From assembly GCF_007744675.1 (NCBI RefSeq), contig NZ_CP036269.1:3885546-3949545 (forward strand): a DNA stretch of 64,000 nt. Reading direction: 5' to 3'. The position numbers were made by a program, and so were the translations under genes. Each line of letters opens with the position of its first letter. Position 1 is the first letter of the stretch. Below the pieces are notes generated by a model. That model was not told the origin of the DNA. It was given only the letters and a program-made list of their open reading frames with translations, and made no database searches. Positions 56,801 to 64,000 of this stretch are shown in pieces. The stretch is from Gimesia alba (GTDB taxonomy: Bacteria > Planctomycetota > Planctomycetia > Planctomycetales > Planctomycetaceae).

Positions 56801-58986
56801 GAGTCTTGTTATGGAGACCGGAAGACATCGTTCCTTATGACTTTAATAAGATCGTTTCTGGCAAGAAAAATGAGCCCCCCCCGTTTATCGCTTTCGACGG
56901 ACATCAGGAAAGTGTTCAATCCGCCGAATTCACGCCCGATGGTTCCATGATTATCTCTGCCAGCCACGATAACACTGTGAAGCTCTGGGATATCGAAACG
57001 ACAAAAGCCCTGAAGACATTTCGAGGACATGATAGTTGGGTCCAGGCAGCGACACTGCTGAAGGATGGCAAATGGATCCTCTCAGCCAGCCATGATGCAC
57101 GACTAAAATTATGGAACATCGCTGACTATGAAGAAATCCGGACCTTAAAAGGCAGAGTCCTCGCACAGCACGTCGACGCCATTTTGGATGTTTCGTTCTC
57201 GAGAGACGGCACACAACTGGTGACTGCCAGCCGTGACAAAACCGCTATTTCCTGGAATGTCGCAACCGGACAACCACAAATTGAATTCACGGAAGGCCAT
57301 GCCTTCCTGGCATCGAATGCGGTCTTTTTACCCGACCAGAAACGTCTGGCAACGGCCGCCGTCGATAATTCCGTACGCATCTGGGACATTCAGACGGGGA
57401 CTGAGCACAAGCGATTCGAACACACCGGCCGCAGCGCCGCAATTGACGTCTCATCTGACTCACGTTTCCTGCTGACAGGCAGCGATCAAAAAACTGTTCG
57501 CATTTGGAATATCGAGACAGGGAAATTGATTCGGGAAATGAAGGGGCACCGATCTGAAGTCAGTGCAGTCACCTTTTCTCCCGACCTGCGTTTCTGTGCC
57601 AGCGGAGATGCCCGGGGCCGATGTATGCTCTGGGAGGTCGCTACCGGCAAACTGCTGCATCGTCTCGAAGGTCATACTCGGCGAATTTCCGCTCTCAAAT
57701 TTCTAGCCGATGGAAAAACGCTCCTCACTGCCAGCGGCGATAACACCGTCGGCAACTGGGATCTCAAAACCGGTAAAGAAAACCGGGAACAGATTTTAAA
57801 ACATCCCGATGCCATTCTGTCGATGGCTGTCTTTGCGGACGGAAAACAGGCCGTCACCAGCTGTGCCGATGGCTTGGTCAGAATCTGGGACCTTACCAAA
57901 CCGGAAGTCGTACAGACGATTAAACCGGCAAACGGATTGATTAATTCGGTCAGTATTTCGCACGACAATAAACGATTACTCACAGCCAATGTTCAACAGC
58001 GGGTGATTCAAGTCTGGTCTGTTGATACGGGAAAAGAGTTGCTGGTTCCCGGTAAAAACGGGAAGTTAAATCCATTTCTCGATTTCAAAAAACAAGGTGG
58101 CATGTTATGGACTGCTATTTTTTCGCCTTATCACGACTCGATCCTGACAGTCGGTGGCCGGGATGCCCGTCTCTGGAACGGGATGACCGCCAAGCAGATC
58201 ATGGCTTTTCATCCACATGGCGTTGTCGCTTCCGCCTCGTTCTCACCTGACGGAAACTGGCTCGTCACTGGCAGCTGGGATAACTCCGCGAAAATCTGGA
58301 ATACCAAAACAGGGCATGCTGAAAAGAAACTGGAACAAAAGCATCAAGGTTACGTGAATACCGTACGCTACTCTCCCGATGGGAAACAGATTCTGACTGC
58401 CAGCGATGACGGCACAGCGAAGCTCTGGGATGCCAACAGTGGCGCGGTGCTATTAACACTCGAACAGCCTGGTACTCATGTCAAAAGCGCGATCTTTTCC
58501 CCTGACGGCTCACAGATCGTAACCGCATCAGATGACAAAACACTCGTATTGTGGGATGCCAAAACCGGTCAGAAAAAGACCACGTTTAAAGGACATGCCT
58601 GGCCTGTTCTCGAAGTCGCCTATTCGCATGATGGCAAACATCTGATTTCCGGCTCTGAAGACAACAACGCCATCATCTGGGACATTGCCACTCAAAAGAA
58701 AACGGTTCTCGCCGGTCACACGGCACCTGTTGCTTCTGTCGTATTTTCTCCCGATGACAGCCGTGCATTCACAGCCAGTGAAGACGGTACGGCAAAACTC
58801 TGGGACGCAGAAACAGGAAAAGAAATCCTCACGCTTAGTAGCCACACGCAAGGGGTTACTTCAGTTGATTTCTCACCCAACGGTCGATACGTCGCAACCG
58901 GCAGTCAAGATGGGCAGGCGATTTTATGGCTCACTGTCGACTGGAAAAACAAGGACGCCGCGCAGATGGTGATCTCGAATCGTTAA
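53833..58986 (+). CDS. Transmembrane Ser/Thr protein kinase with 21 WD40 repeats
   Basis: 1717 residues. Residues 1-240 are acidic and disordered with repeated T-[IL]-x-x-[DE] motifs. The kinase domain is about 247-510: glycine loop GQGGMGVVY, VAVKML lysine, HRDLKPEN, DWG in place of DFG (VMDWGLA), and GTPAYMAPE. All catalytic residues are present. Residues about 615-637 form the transmembrane helix (RVFVGMLATVLVVVTGAFFW), followed by a Lys/Glu/Ala-rich coiled coil (to about 740), and from about 780 to the end 21 WD40 blades (recurring LWD, IWD, LWN), enough for three seven-blade propellers. The kinase faces the cytoplasm, the propellers presumably the other side. It starts 128 bp after the giant gene in the same orientation. 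Phosphorylation targets unknown. Confidence 0.95.
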   Translation: MNDIPDKDQRNDESSDDENLLNDQTQSDFEFDSEDHAPENDQTIISDQWESETISADGNEILEDSSSEDIYQTQNDSDSELGTADDFSLNDQTIVEDNASEDINATIVDPAAVDLERTITEEDHAEWAGAQTISESPEEERSESVNDQTLVLDESENASEIGATLVEDHNTPQDIDATIVSDDVPPELVATMNSAWGDGMATMPEGPEMTIKADDIPGEDLTNQTSLVIKKRDFSDKTKSEYLNNAEYELLEVLGQGGMGVVYTARQTSIDRQVAVKMLKAKTAKNRDQRHKFLAEAVVTGELDHPNIVPIYDVGSNNSGALYYSMKKVEGRPWLKTIRKNSLAENLNILMKVADAVAFAHSRSVVHRDLKPENVMLGEFGEVLVMDWGLAQSTSGFRKSSSIITTSSMGGTPAYMAPEMATGPVDKISPLSDVYLLGAILYEILTGRPPHTGKTAMKCLMAAAKNEIVPTEKKGELVDIAMKAMATQQKDRYPSVQALQKAIMEYQSHSESISLATRAHSDLKGAKASENYELFSRALFGFQEALSLWPENHAAQAGADKTTLSYASTAYTKGDFDLGLSLLNEKNPAHAELIEQIRSAQTERDARQQRLRTAKRVFVGMLATVLVVVTGAFFWIRAEADRALKAEELAETERDTAIEERKKADAARAEEAVARQKADEARVQEEIARNKAVESEKQAIVAKDVAEKAKMTAIAERDKAEKAKQAEEYEAYIARIGLAAAKIDENAFESAIQLLNGCPEKLRNWEWGRLMHLCSQSSRTFNAQAPVDALAVSHNGTQFVTGGKDGFARLWDRASGKMLAKFDHNKNPVLAVAFSPDGKTLATGSEDRTGFIKLWDLETHLQIQRTFENPKQKMPFDKGHTEGILSISYSKDGTKLLTSSYDKTARLWDVASGNQLRRFWGHNWWVWDANFSTDERRIVTASQDGTAVIWSVETGKQGAPFTGHQGPVYSAHFSPDANSTHVVTSGYDRRVLLWRPEDIVPYDFNKIVSGKKNEPPPFIAFDGHQESVQSAEFTPDGSMIISASHDNTVKLWDIETTKALKTFRGHDSWVQAATLLKDGKWILSASHDARLKLWNIADYEEIRTLKGRVLAQHVDAILDVSFSRDGTQLVTASRDKTAISWNVATGQPQIEFTEGHAFLASNAVFLPDQKRLATAAVDNSVRIWDIQTGTEHKRFEHTGRSAAIDVSSDSRFLLTGSDQKTVRIWNIETGKLIREMKGHRSEVSAVTFSPDLRFCASGDARGRCMLWEVATGKLLHRLEGHTRRISALKFLADGKTLLTASGDNTVGNWDLKTGKENREQILKHPDAILSMAVFADGKQAVTSCADGLVRIWDLTKPEVVQTIKPANGLINSVSISHDNKRLLTANVQQRVIQVWSVDTGKELLVPGKNGKLNPFLDFKKQGGMLWTAIFSPYHDSILTVGGRDARLWNGMTAKQIMAFHPHGVVASASFSPDGNWLVTGSWDNSAKIWNTKTGHAEKKLEQKHQGYVNTVRYSPDGKQILTASDDGTAKLWDANSGAVLLTLEQPGTHVKSAIFSPDGSQIVTASDDKTLVLWDAKTGQKKTTFKGHAWPVLEVAYSHDGKHLISGSEDNNAIIWDIATQKKTVLAGHTAPVASVVFSPDDSRAFTASEDGTAKLWDAETGKEILTLSSHTQGVTSVDFSPNGRYVATGSQDGQAILWLTVDWKNKDAAQMVISNR

Positions 58987-59588
58987 AAGTGAAAATGACC
59001 ATGGATACCTGTATGAGGCCGGACATAACGCCGCCGCGGACGGGGTGTGACATAAACAACTGACGGCTGAGTCACCACTGTCGTCGGTCGCTGCTTCACA
59101 ACAATCGGTTCAGCGGCAGAGACAAAATTATGCTGCTGCATAAATTCAATCAGGGGATCGCTGATTCCCTGCTGCTTAAGTGAAATGATTGTCTGCGGGC
59201 TCAGGTCAAACGCACCACCCTGGCTGCGAATGGCGCCCATAATCACAGAATCACTCACACCACTATGTGACATTTGAATCACATCACTATTTTTAATTGC
59301 AGCCCGCGCCATCCGTTCGTGATTTGCCTGAGCAATGGCAACGTCGCGTTCTTCACGTGCATCTTCGGCATTTCCAATCAGACTTCCAGCCAGTCCTCCG
59401 GTTGCCGCTCCAATTAATGCACCGGCTCCCGAATTCCCTGAATGACTGCCAATAATCGCACCAGTCACCGCACCAAGGCCTGCCCCATTCGCTGCACCCG
59501 CTTCGGTATGGTTCATCGAACTACAACCCACCTGGAGCAATCCAAGCAGTAACAGAGAAAACAGACTTTTATGTGACACACAGTCCAT
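58983..59588 (-). CDS. Glycine-zipper lipoprotein
   Basis: 201 residues from the ATG at 59588, which has AGGA nine nucleotides upstream; the frame extends seven codons further. The signal peptide ends in the lipobox LLQVGC. A glycine zipper at about residues 30-75 (GAGLGAVTGAIIGSHSGNSGAGALIGAATGGLAGSLIG) inserts into or spans the membrane. The rest is helical (residues about 75-145), then a Pro/Arg/His-rich tail ending GHFHF. Similar proteins are seen in the outer membrane of many Gram-negatives as stress or envelope factors; the function here is unknown. It converges on the kinase gene, and the two stop codons share the TTAA at 58983-58986. Confidence 0.88.
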   Translation of the reverse strand: MDCVSHKSLFSLLLLGLLQVGCSSMNHTEAGAANGAGLGAVTGAIIGSHSGNSGAGALIGAATGGLAGSLIGNAEDAREERDVAIAQANHERMARAAIKNSDVIQMSHSGVSDSVIMGAIRSQGGAFDLSPQTIISLKQQGISDPLIEFMQQHNFVSAAEPIVVKQRPTTVVTQPSVVYVTPRPRRRYVRPHTGIHGHFHF

Positions 59589-59950
59589 TGATGTGAATCC
59601 TTCCACCAAACTCTTGCACTTTTTACAACCCTTAGCCGCTCATCCCGAGAGGCCGTCTTAATCGATTGGTTACATTTAAATATATCGGGAAAGCAGAGCT
59701 CAATTATCAGATAATTTAAAAGTTGTATAGATGAATTTAGGGACCGAAAAATCCGTGGCTATCCAGGTTGACAATGTCGTACTCATAAGGTGTTTTACTG
59801 CTGTATTTTACAACCAAATTTTTGAAAATAGAGAAAACAGATATCTCAATCTGTTCTATTCAACACAAGCTCAGCGATAAGATATCGATGCTATTTGTGA
59901 AATTTGAGATGAATGAACTATCTACAAAACTACAGGAAAGCAAAGGCTGC
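59589..59950. other. Divergent intergenic region, about 360 bp
   Basis: AT-rich spacer between the glycine-zipper and the ABM genes. It contains a perfect TTGACA (59768-59773) on the plus strand, but without a -10 at the right distance. An open frame reaches from 59822 into the ABM gene, but the part before 59951 lacks a ribosome site. No RNA gene seen. Confidence 0.35.
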
Positions 59951-60541
59951 ATGGAATCAATAAATACTGATCCGGTCACGATGCTGGTGACGGCCCATCC
60001 CGCTCCTGGAAACGAGGATGAATGGAAACAGACTCTAACCAGTACCATTCAGGCATCGCTCAAATTTCCCGGTCACATGGGAACGACTGTTCTTAAACAA
60101 AAGTCCCACTCAAAACCGACCTACCAGATTATCCTGCGTTTTGACAAACAGGAAAATCTTGATAACTGGAAGCGATCCCCCGAGCGCGAACACTGGGTGT
60201 CACGTTTGCACGCATTGGAACATTGCCCGCCAGCCGTGACCCACAACACAGGCCTGGAAACCTGGTTTGAATTTTCTCATCACGACGACCAGCATTCAAT
60301 GGTGCATCCCCCAAAATACAAAATGGCAATCATTGTCTGGATTGCCGTCTATGTGACCATCATTCCCATCATCAATATCATACGCCCCTTCACGAGCGAA
60401 CTGCACTTTCTGATTGGCAGCGCCATCACAACGACCATTACTGTCCCCCTCATGACTTGGGTTATGATTCCTGCTTTAAGCTGGTTGCTGCAAAACTGGC
60501 TTTACCCGGCGAATGCTGACCAATCTGAAAACAACAGTTAA
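59951..60541 (+). CDS. Antibiotic-biosynthesis-monooxygenase (ABM)-domain membrane protein
   Basis: 196 residues from the ATG at 59951 (AAGG a few bases upstream). The frame continues to a TTG at 59822, with ATGs at 59888 and 59909 lacking ribosome sites. The ABM-type ferredoxin-like domain spans about residues 8-100 (VTMLVTAHPAPGNEDEWKQTL, YQIILRFDKQENLDNWKRSPEREHWVSRL). Two transmembrane helices follow (about 122-145 and 150-178). ABM-membrane fusions are widespread and uncharacterised; the domain may bind small hydrophobic or quinone-like molecules. It stands alone and divergently from the glycine-zipper gene. Confidence 0.78.
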   Translation: MESINTDPVTMLVTAHPAPGNEDEWKQTLTSTIQASLKFPGHMGTTVLKQKSHSKPTYQIILRFDKQENLDNWKRSPEREHWVSRLHALEHCPPAVTHNTGLETWFEFSHHDDQHSMVHPPKYKMAIIVWIAVYVTIIPIINIIRPFTSELHFLIGSAITTTITVPLMTWVMIPALSWLLQNWLYPANADQSENNS

Positions 60542-60611
60542 TGAGACCAGAAACATCGTAAATTGCTGTAGTTTTTCTAATCAGCAAAGTTTGCCTAGGA
60601 GTGAAATTCAC

Positions 60612-60639
60612 TTGTATCCCGGTTTTTATCATGTATAAT
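60612..60639 (+). promoter_or_regulatory. Candidate promoter of the DUF1501-DUF1549/1553 unit
   Basis: A perfect TATAAT (60634-60639) with a weak TTGTAT 16 bp upstream (60612-60617). A start near 60646 gives a leader of about 130 nt before the ATG at 60779. Confidence 0.45.
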
Positions 60640-60778
60640 ATATAATGTGGTCGATAGTGATGATGAGATATCGACTTAAGTGCGTTCCCACCAGCGGTCG
60701 GTACAATTCCTCATCCCGAGGAACCTGCCTCGAATGCCCGCCTCAAACCTAACGCGATTTCCATTAAGGAGCCACAAG

Positions 60779-62146
60779 ATGTCGCTGCAGAATCTTCGTT
60801 GTGCCGGTCCTGTTTCAAGACGGAGTTTTTTGGAGATGGGTTCCCTTGCCTTAGGCGGAATCAGCCTCACTGACCTGCTCAGACATCAAGCCCAGGCTGC
60901 AGAATCCAAGTCCGCTTCGAAAGCTTCAACTCCCGATACATCGGTAATCCTCATCTGGCTTCAAGGGGGGCCAAGTCATATCGATATGTACGATATGAAG
61001 CCCGAAGCCCCCGACAACATACGCAGTCCGTTTGCACAGATTCCAACCAATGTCCCCGGTTTGGATATCTGTGAGCATATGCCGCAACAGGCAAAGATTG
61101 CAGATAAATTCACTTTGATCCGCTCGATCACTCACAAGTGGAACGGGCATCAGGATGGTGCACAGCGATTCTTAACCGGCTACAATCCACCACGACCTGC
61201 GATGAATGAAAACGTATACCCTTCCATGGGAGCCGTCGTCGCCAAATACCGAGAAAAGATGGACTACGGCGTTCCTAATTTTGTCTCCAGTTACAATGGC
61301 GGCATTCAATACGCGGGCAGCGCGTATCTTGGGAAAGCCGCTAACCCGTTTGTTGTAAGCGGAGATCCAAACGCGGCGAATTTCCAGGTTAAAAATATTT
61401 CGCCCCCTCCCGAGCTGGCAGATTCGCTGGATAATCGCGCGGCCCTGTTAAAAGGCCTCGATAACTTCCGTCGCGAACTTGACCAGTCTGGTTCGATGGA
61501 TTCCCTGGACAAGTTTAACAAACAGGCTTTGGGGCTATTAACCAGCGAAAAAGTCCGCAGCGCTTTTGATATTTCAAAAGAACCCGATCATATCAGAGAC
61601 ATGTATGGCCGACACACCTGGGGACAACGTGCTTTACTCGCACGCCGTCTGGTGGAATCCGGCTGCAGTTTCGTCTCGATGGTCATGCAGCGTTCCGGTG
61701 TTGGAAAGTCGCATAACTGGGACGATCATGCCGTGAACTGGCATATCTTTAAAGAACTGGAACTGCGTCTCCCCATCTATGACAAGGCCGTGAGTGCTCT
61801 GATCGAAGATATCTATCAACGTGGTCTCGATAAGAAAGTCATGGTCGTCATTGCCGGTGAATTCGGGCGCACTCCCAAAATCAACTTTAATCGAGGCGTT
61901 GGGCGAGGCCACTATGCCAAAGCCCAGTCGGTCATCGTATCGGGCGGTGGCATGAAAATGGGGCAGGTTATCGGTTCCACGACAGATAAAGCCGAAGAGC
62001 CCAAAGATCGTCCACTGGATCCGAATGATTTACTGGCAACCATCTATCATTACCTCAATATTGACCCACACCACCCCTACTACGATCACGCCGGTCGACC
62101 GACACGCATTCTTGCCTCCGGTGAACCGATCAGCGAACTGATTTAA
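60779..62146 (+). CDS. DUF1501 domain protein, Tat-exported
   Basis: 455 residues from the ATG at 60779 (GGAG seven nucleotides upstream); the frame begins at 60680, but that part has no ribosome site. The N-terminus has the twin-arginine motif SRRSFLEMG and a hydrophobic core, so it is exported folded. The DUF1501 (alkaline-phosphatase-like) body shows SVILIWLQGGPSHIDMYDMKP at the start, then HDW-type motifs (SHNWDDHAVNW) and the closing GEFGRTPKIN with GRGHYAKAQSVIVSGGGMKMGQVIG. This family almost always sits next to DUF1549/DUF1553 genes, as here. The phosphatase-like fold suggests hydrolysis of a phosphate or sulfate ester, but no activity is proven. The next gene begins 65 bp later. Confidence 0.95.
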   Translation: MSLQNLRCAGPVSRRSFLEMGSLALGGISLTDLLRHQAQAAESKSASKASTPDTSVILIWLQGGPSHIDMYDMKPEAPDNIRSPFAQIPTNVPGLDICEHMPQQAKIADKFTLIRSITHKWNGHQDGAQRFLTGYNPPRPAMNENVYPSMGAVVAKYREKMDYGVPNFVSSYNGGIQYAGSAYLGKAANPFVVSGDPNAANFQVKNISPPPELADSLDNRAALLKGLDNFRRELDQSGSMDSLDKFNKQALGLLTSEKVRSAFDISKEPDHIRDMYGRHTWGQRALLARRLVESGCSFVSMVMQRSGVGKSHNWDDHAVNWHIFKELELRLPIYDKAVSALIEDIYQRGLDKKVMVVIAGEFGRTPKINFNRGVGRGHYAKAQSVIVSGGGMKMGQVIGSTTDKAEEPKDRPLDPNDLLATIYHYLNIDPHHPYYDHAGRPTRILASGEPISELI

Positions 62147-62210
62147 TCGAGTTCTTTTTTCAGAACGTGAATTTCATATTCGATAGACATTGCAGTCTTG
62201 AGGGGCTTCC

Positions 62211-64000
62211 ATGCATTCCAGATATATTCATTACTGCGTGCTACTCCTCGCCTTGTTCATTTCTCAATCTGCGAGCATCTTCGCAGCTGAGAAAACGGCA
62301 GAAGAACGATCGAGCACGGAAACAAAAACCAAGCTGAAATTAGAATTCGAACAGCCTCATCATATTCTGGCCGACCGCTATTCGCGTCTACAGTTACAGG
62401 TGATTGGGACAGACGAACAGAATCGGCAGTCAGACCAGACCCGCCACGTCGTCTTCCAGGCATCCCCGGAAGAAAACGTCTCTATTGACGAAAACGGTCG
62501 AGTGACCCCGCTGCACGCCGGTAAGGTCACGATCAAAGCACAACTTCCTGGTGGACAAGTCGCATCGACTCAGCTCATGGTCAAACCGTTAACTGATGCC
62601 GCTCCCGGTTTTGATGATCGGATCATGCCCCTGCTCAGCAAGCACAGTTGTAATACATGTCACGGAAAACCACGCGGACAAAACGGCTTTGAGCTTTCGT
62701 TGTTCGGCTCTGACTCAGTCAAAGACTATAACTCGATTGTGAAACAGGCCCGCGGACGCCGTATCTCGCAAGCCATCCCCGATCAAAGTCTGCTGCTTAA
62801 GAAAGCGACTTCCAGCATTCCTCACGGCGGCGGAAAACGTTTCAATGAAGAATCAGTCGCCTATCAGACGATCCACGACTGGATCCAGGGCGGTACACCG
62901 CGGGGAAACAAGTCGGATGCGATCGTCTCTCATATCGAAGTCTTCCCTAAAGAACGTGTTTTACAGACAGAAGCAGAGCAGCAATTGTCCGTGATTGCCC
63001 ATTACGCCAATGGTTTTGTGGAAGATGTCACTCATCTCACAATTTATCATTCGAACGAAGAATCGATGGTGCAGATTGGCGACACCGGTCTCATCAAAGC
63101 CCAGGATCGCCAGGGCGAATTTGCTGTTGTCGTCGTTTTTGGAGGCCAGGTCAGTGCGTTCCGGGGGATTATCCCCTTTGGATATCCTGTTGAAAACCCA
63201 CACAAATCCGATAATCCAATCGATAAAGCGGTCTTTGCAAAACTGGAACGATTAGGTATCCCCCCTTCCCCTCTCTGTGCTGACGATCAATTCTTACGAC
63301 GCGTCACCATTGATCTGGCGGGCCGCCTGCCTTCTCTGGAAGAAACAAAATTGTTTCTTGCTGATCAAAGTCCGGATAAACGCGATAAGAAAATCGAGCA
63401 GTTACTCGACAGCCCCGAATATGCCGACTACTTCGCCAGCAAATGGATTCACTTGTTAAGAAACGCACGCAGTGCTCCCGAGCATCGTCGCGGCACTTTT
63501 TCATTCCATCACTGGATTCGTGAAAGCTTCCGCCAGAATAAAAGTTATGACCAGTTCGTGCGTGAAATCCTCACTGCTTCAGGCGATGTCACTCAGCACC
63601 CGCCTGCAGTCTGGTATCGGGAAGTCTCGAAGATGGAAGACCAGGTCGAAAATATGTCGCAGGTCTTTCTGGGCGTGCGTATTACGTGTGCCCGTTGCCA
63701 TCACCATCCATTCGAAAAATGGAGCCAGCAGGATTACTATCAGTTAGCCGCCTTCTTTTCACAAGTCGATCGAAAAATCAGCGTCGATGGCAACCCGACC
63801 TACTTCGAAGAACGTATTTTTCACAAGCGAGGAACCGCTTCCGTCAAACACCCGGCGACCGGTGAAACTCTGAAACCAGCCGGACTGGGTGCGGAACCTC
63901 TTACCATTCCCGCCGATGATGACCCTCGTCATCAACTCGTCGACTGGATGGTGAAACCAGAAAACCCGTATTTTGCAACGGTCCTGGTAAACCGTTACTG
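62211..64000 (+). CDS. DUF1549/DUF1553 protein with Ig-like domain and two haem-c motifs, truncated by window edge
   Basis: At least 596 codons, open to the edge (C-terminus missing). AGGGG lies before the ATG; the signal peptide is cut near IFAAE. A Big-2/Ig-like domain covers about residues 45-130 (FQASPEENVSIDENGRVTPLHAGKVTI). It is followed by a PSCyt1-type haem motif CNTCH (residue about 150, HSCNTCHGKPRG), then DUF1549 with a second CxxCH (ITCARCHHHPFEKW, near residue 490), and the start of DUF1553 (DDPRHQLVDWMVKPENPYFATVLVNR). Two haem-c sites suggest electron transfer, but no partner is known. It forms a pair with the DUF1501 gene 65 bp upstream. Confidence 0.92.
   Translation, partial: MHSRYIHYCVLLLALFISQSASIFAAEKTAEERSSTETKTKLKLEFEQPHHILADRYSRLQLQVIGTDEQNRQSDQTRHVVFQASPEENVSIDENGRVTPLHAGKVTIKAQLPGGQVASTQLMVKPLTDAAPGFDDRIMPLLSKHSCNTCHGKPRGQNGFELSLFGSDSVKDYNSIVKQARGRRISQAIPDQSLLLKKATSSIPHGGGKRFNEESVAYQTIHDWIQGGTPRGNKSDAIVSHIEVFPKERVLQTEAEQQLSVIAHYANGFVEDVTHLTIYHSNEESMVQIGDTGLIKAQDRQGEFAVVVVFGGQVSAFRGIIPFGYPVENPHKSDNPIDKAVFAKLERLGIPPSPLCADDQFLRRVTIDLAGRLPSLEETKLFLADQSPDKRDKKIEQLLDSPEYADYFASKWIHLLRNARSAPEHRRGTFSFHHWIRESFRQNKSYDQFVREILTASGDVTQHPPAVWYREVSKMEDQVENMSQVFLGVRITCARCHHHPFEKWSQQDYYQLAAFFSQVDRKISVDGNPTYFEERIFHKRGTASVKHPATGETLKPAGLGAEPLTIPADDDPRHQLVDWMVKPENPYFATVLVNRY

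Overview
The window looks like chromosome from a planctomycete, probably a Gimesia- or Rubinisphaera-like member of the Planctomycetales. That is inferred from its gene families: two DUF1549/DUF1553 proteins, one preceded by a DUF1501 protein, DUF1559 fused to an M56 peptidase, a WD40-repeat Ser/Thr kinase, PQQ-propeller/malectin giants, a LEPR-XLL-like giant surface protein, hpnH, and moderate G+C. I saw no rRNA, tRNA, CRISPR array, insertion sequence or prophage. The mixture of housekeeping and planctomycete-specific genes argues for ordinary chromosome.

Layout. 1-7056 (minus strand): a tightly overlapped five-gene operon of DUF1549/1553 protein, EF-hand protein, coiled-coil membrane protein, iron-type ABC binding protein and ABC permease (cut by the window edge). 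7402-11980 (plus): a 55-residue membrane protein missed by length filters and a 1445-residue PQQ-propeller protein with a methyltransferase-like insert. 12002-18044: recJ, ilvN-ilvC with a strong terminator, a radical SAM protein and a Rho_N/DUF4912 protein. 18932-26893: a complete F-type ATP synthase operon in canonical order (two I/Z-type assembly genes, then B-E-F-H-A-G-D-C), with a promoter candidate and a clear terminator. 27000-29057: a small zinc-ribbon protein, a hypothetical protein and a LolA-like lipoprotein. 29078-32274: a BlaI repressor coupled to an M56-DUF1559 fusion behind a consensus promoter that overlaps an inverted repeat. 32514-36343: hpnH with a small immunity-like gene, a divergent enolase-superfamily enzyme and a lipoprotein.

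37028-58986 is the most unusual part. One 16.7-kb gene encodes a roughly 5560-residue modular surface or adhesin-like protein (autotransporter-type strand repeats, cadherin-like repeats, a beta-helix, two LamG domains, four exact-period 78-residue repeats). It is followed 128 bp later by a 1717-residue transmembrane Ser/Thr kinase with 21 WD40 repeats and an acidic N-terminal tail carrying about nine T-[IL]-x-x-[DE] motifs. The window closes with a glycine-zipper lipoprotein, an ABM-domain membrane protein and a DUF1501-DUF1549/1553 pair that runs off the right edge.

The best candidate for an undescribed system is the giant surface protein plus WD40 kinase (37028-58986). Second is the BlaI / M56-DUF1559 regulatory unit (29078-32365). 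Starts were chosen from visible Shine-Dalgarno sequences and family N-termini. Several differ from the longest open frame, and each such case is explained in its entry.
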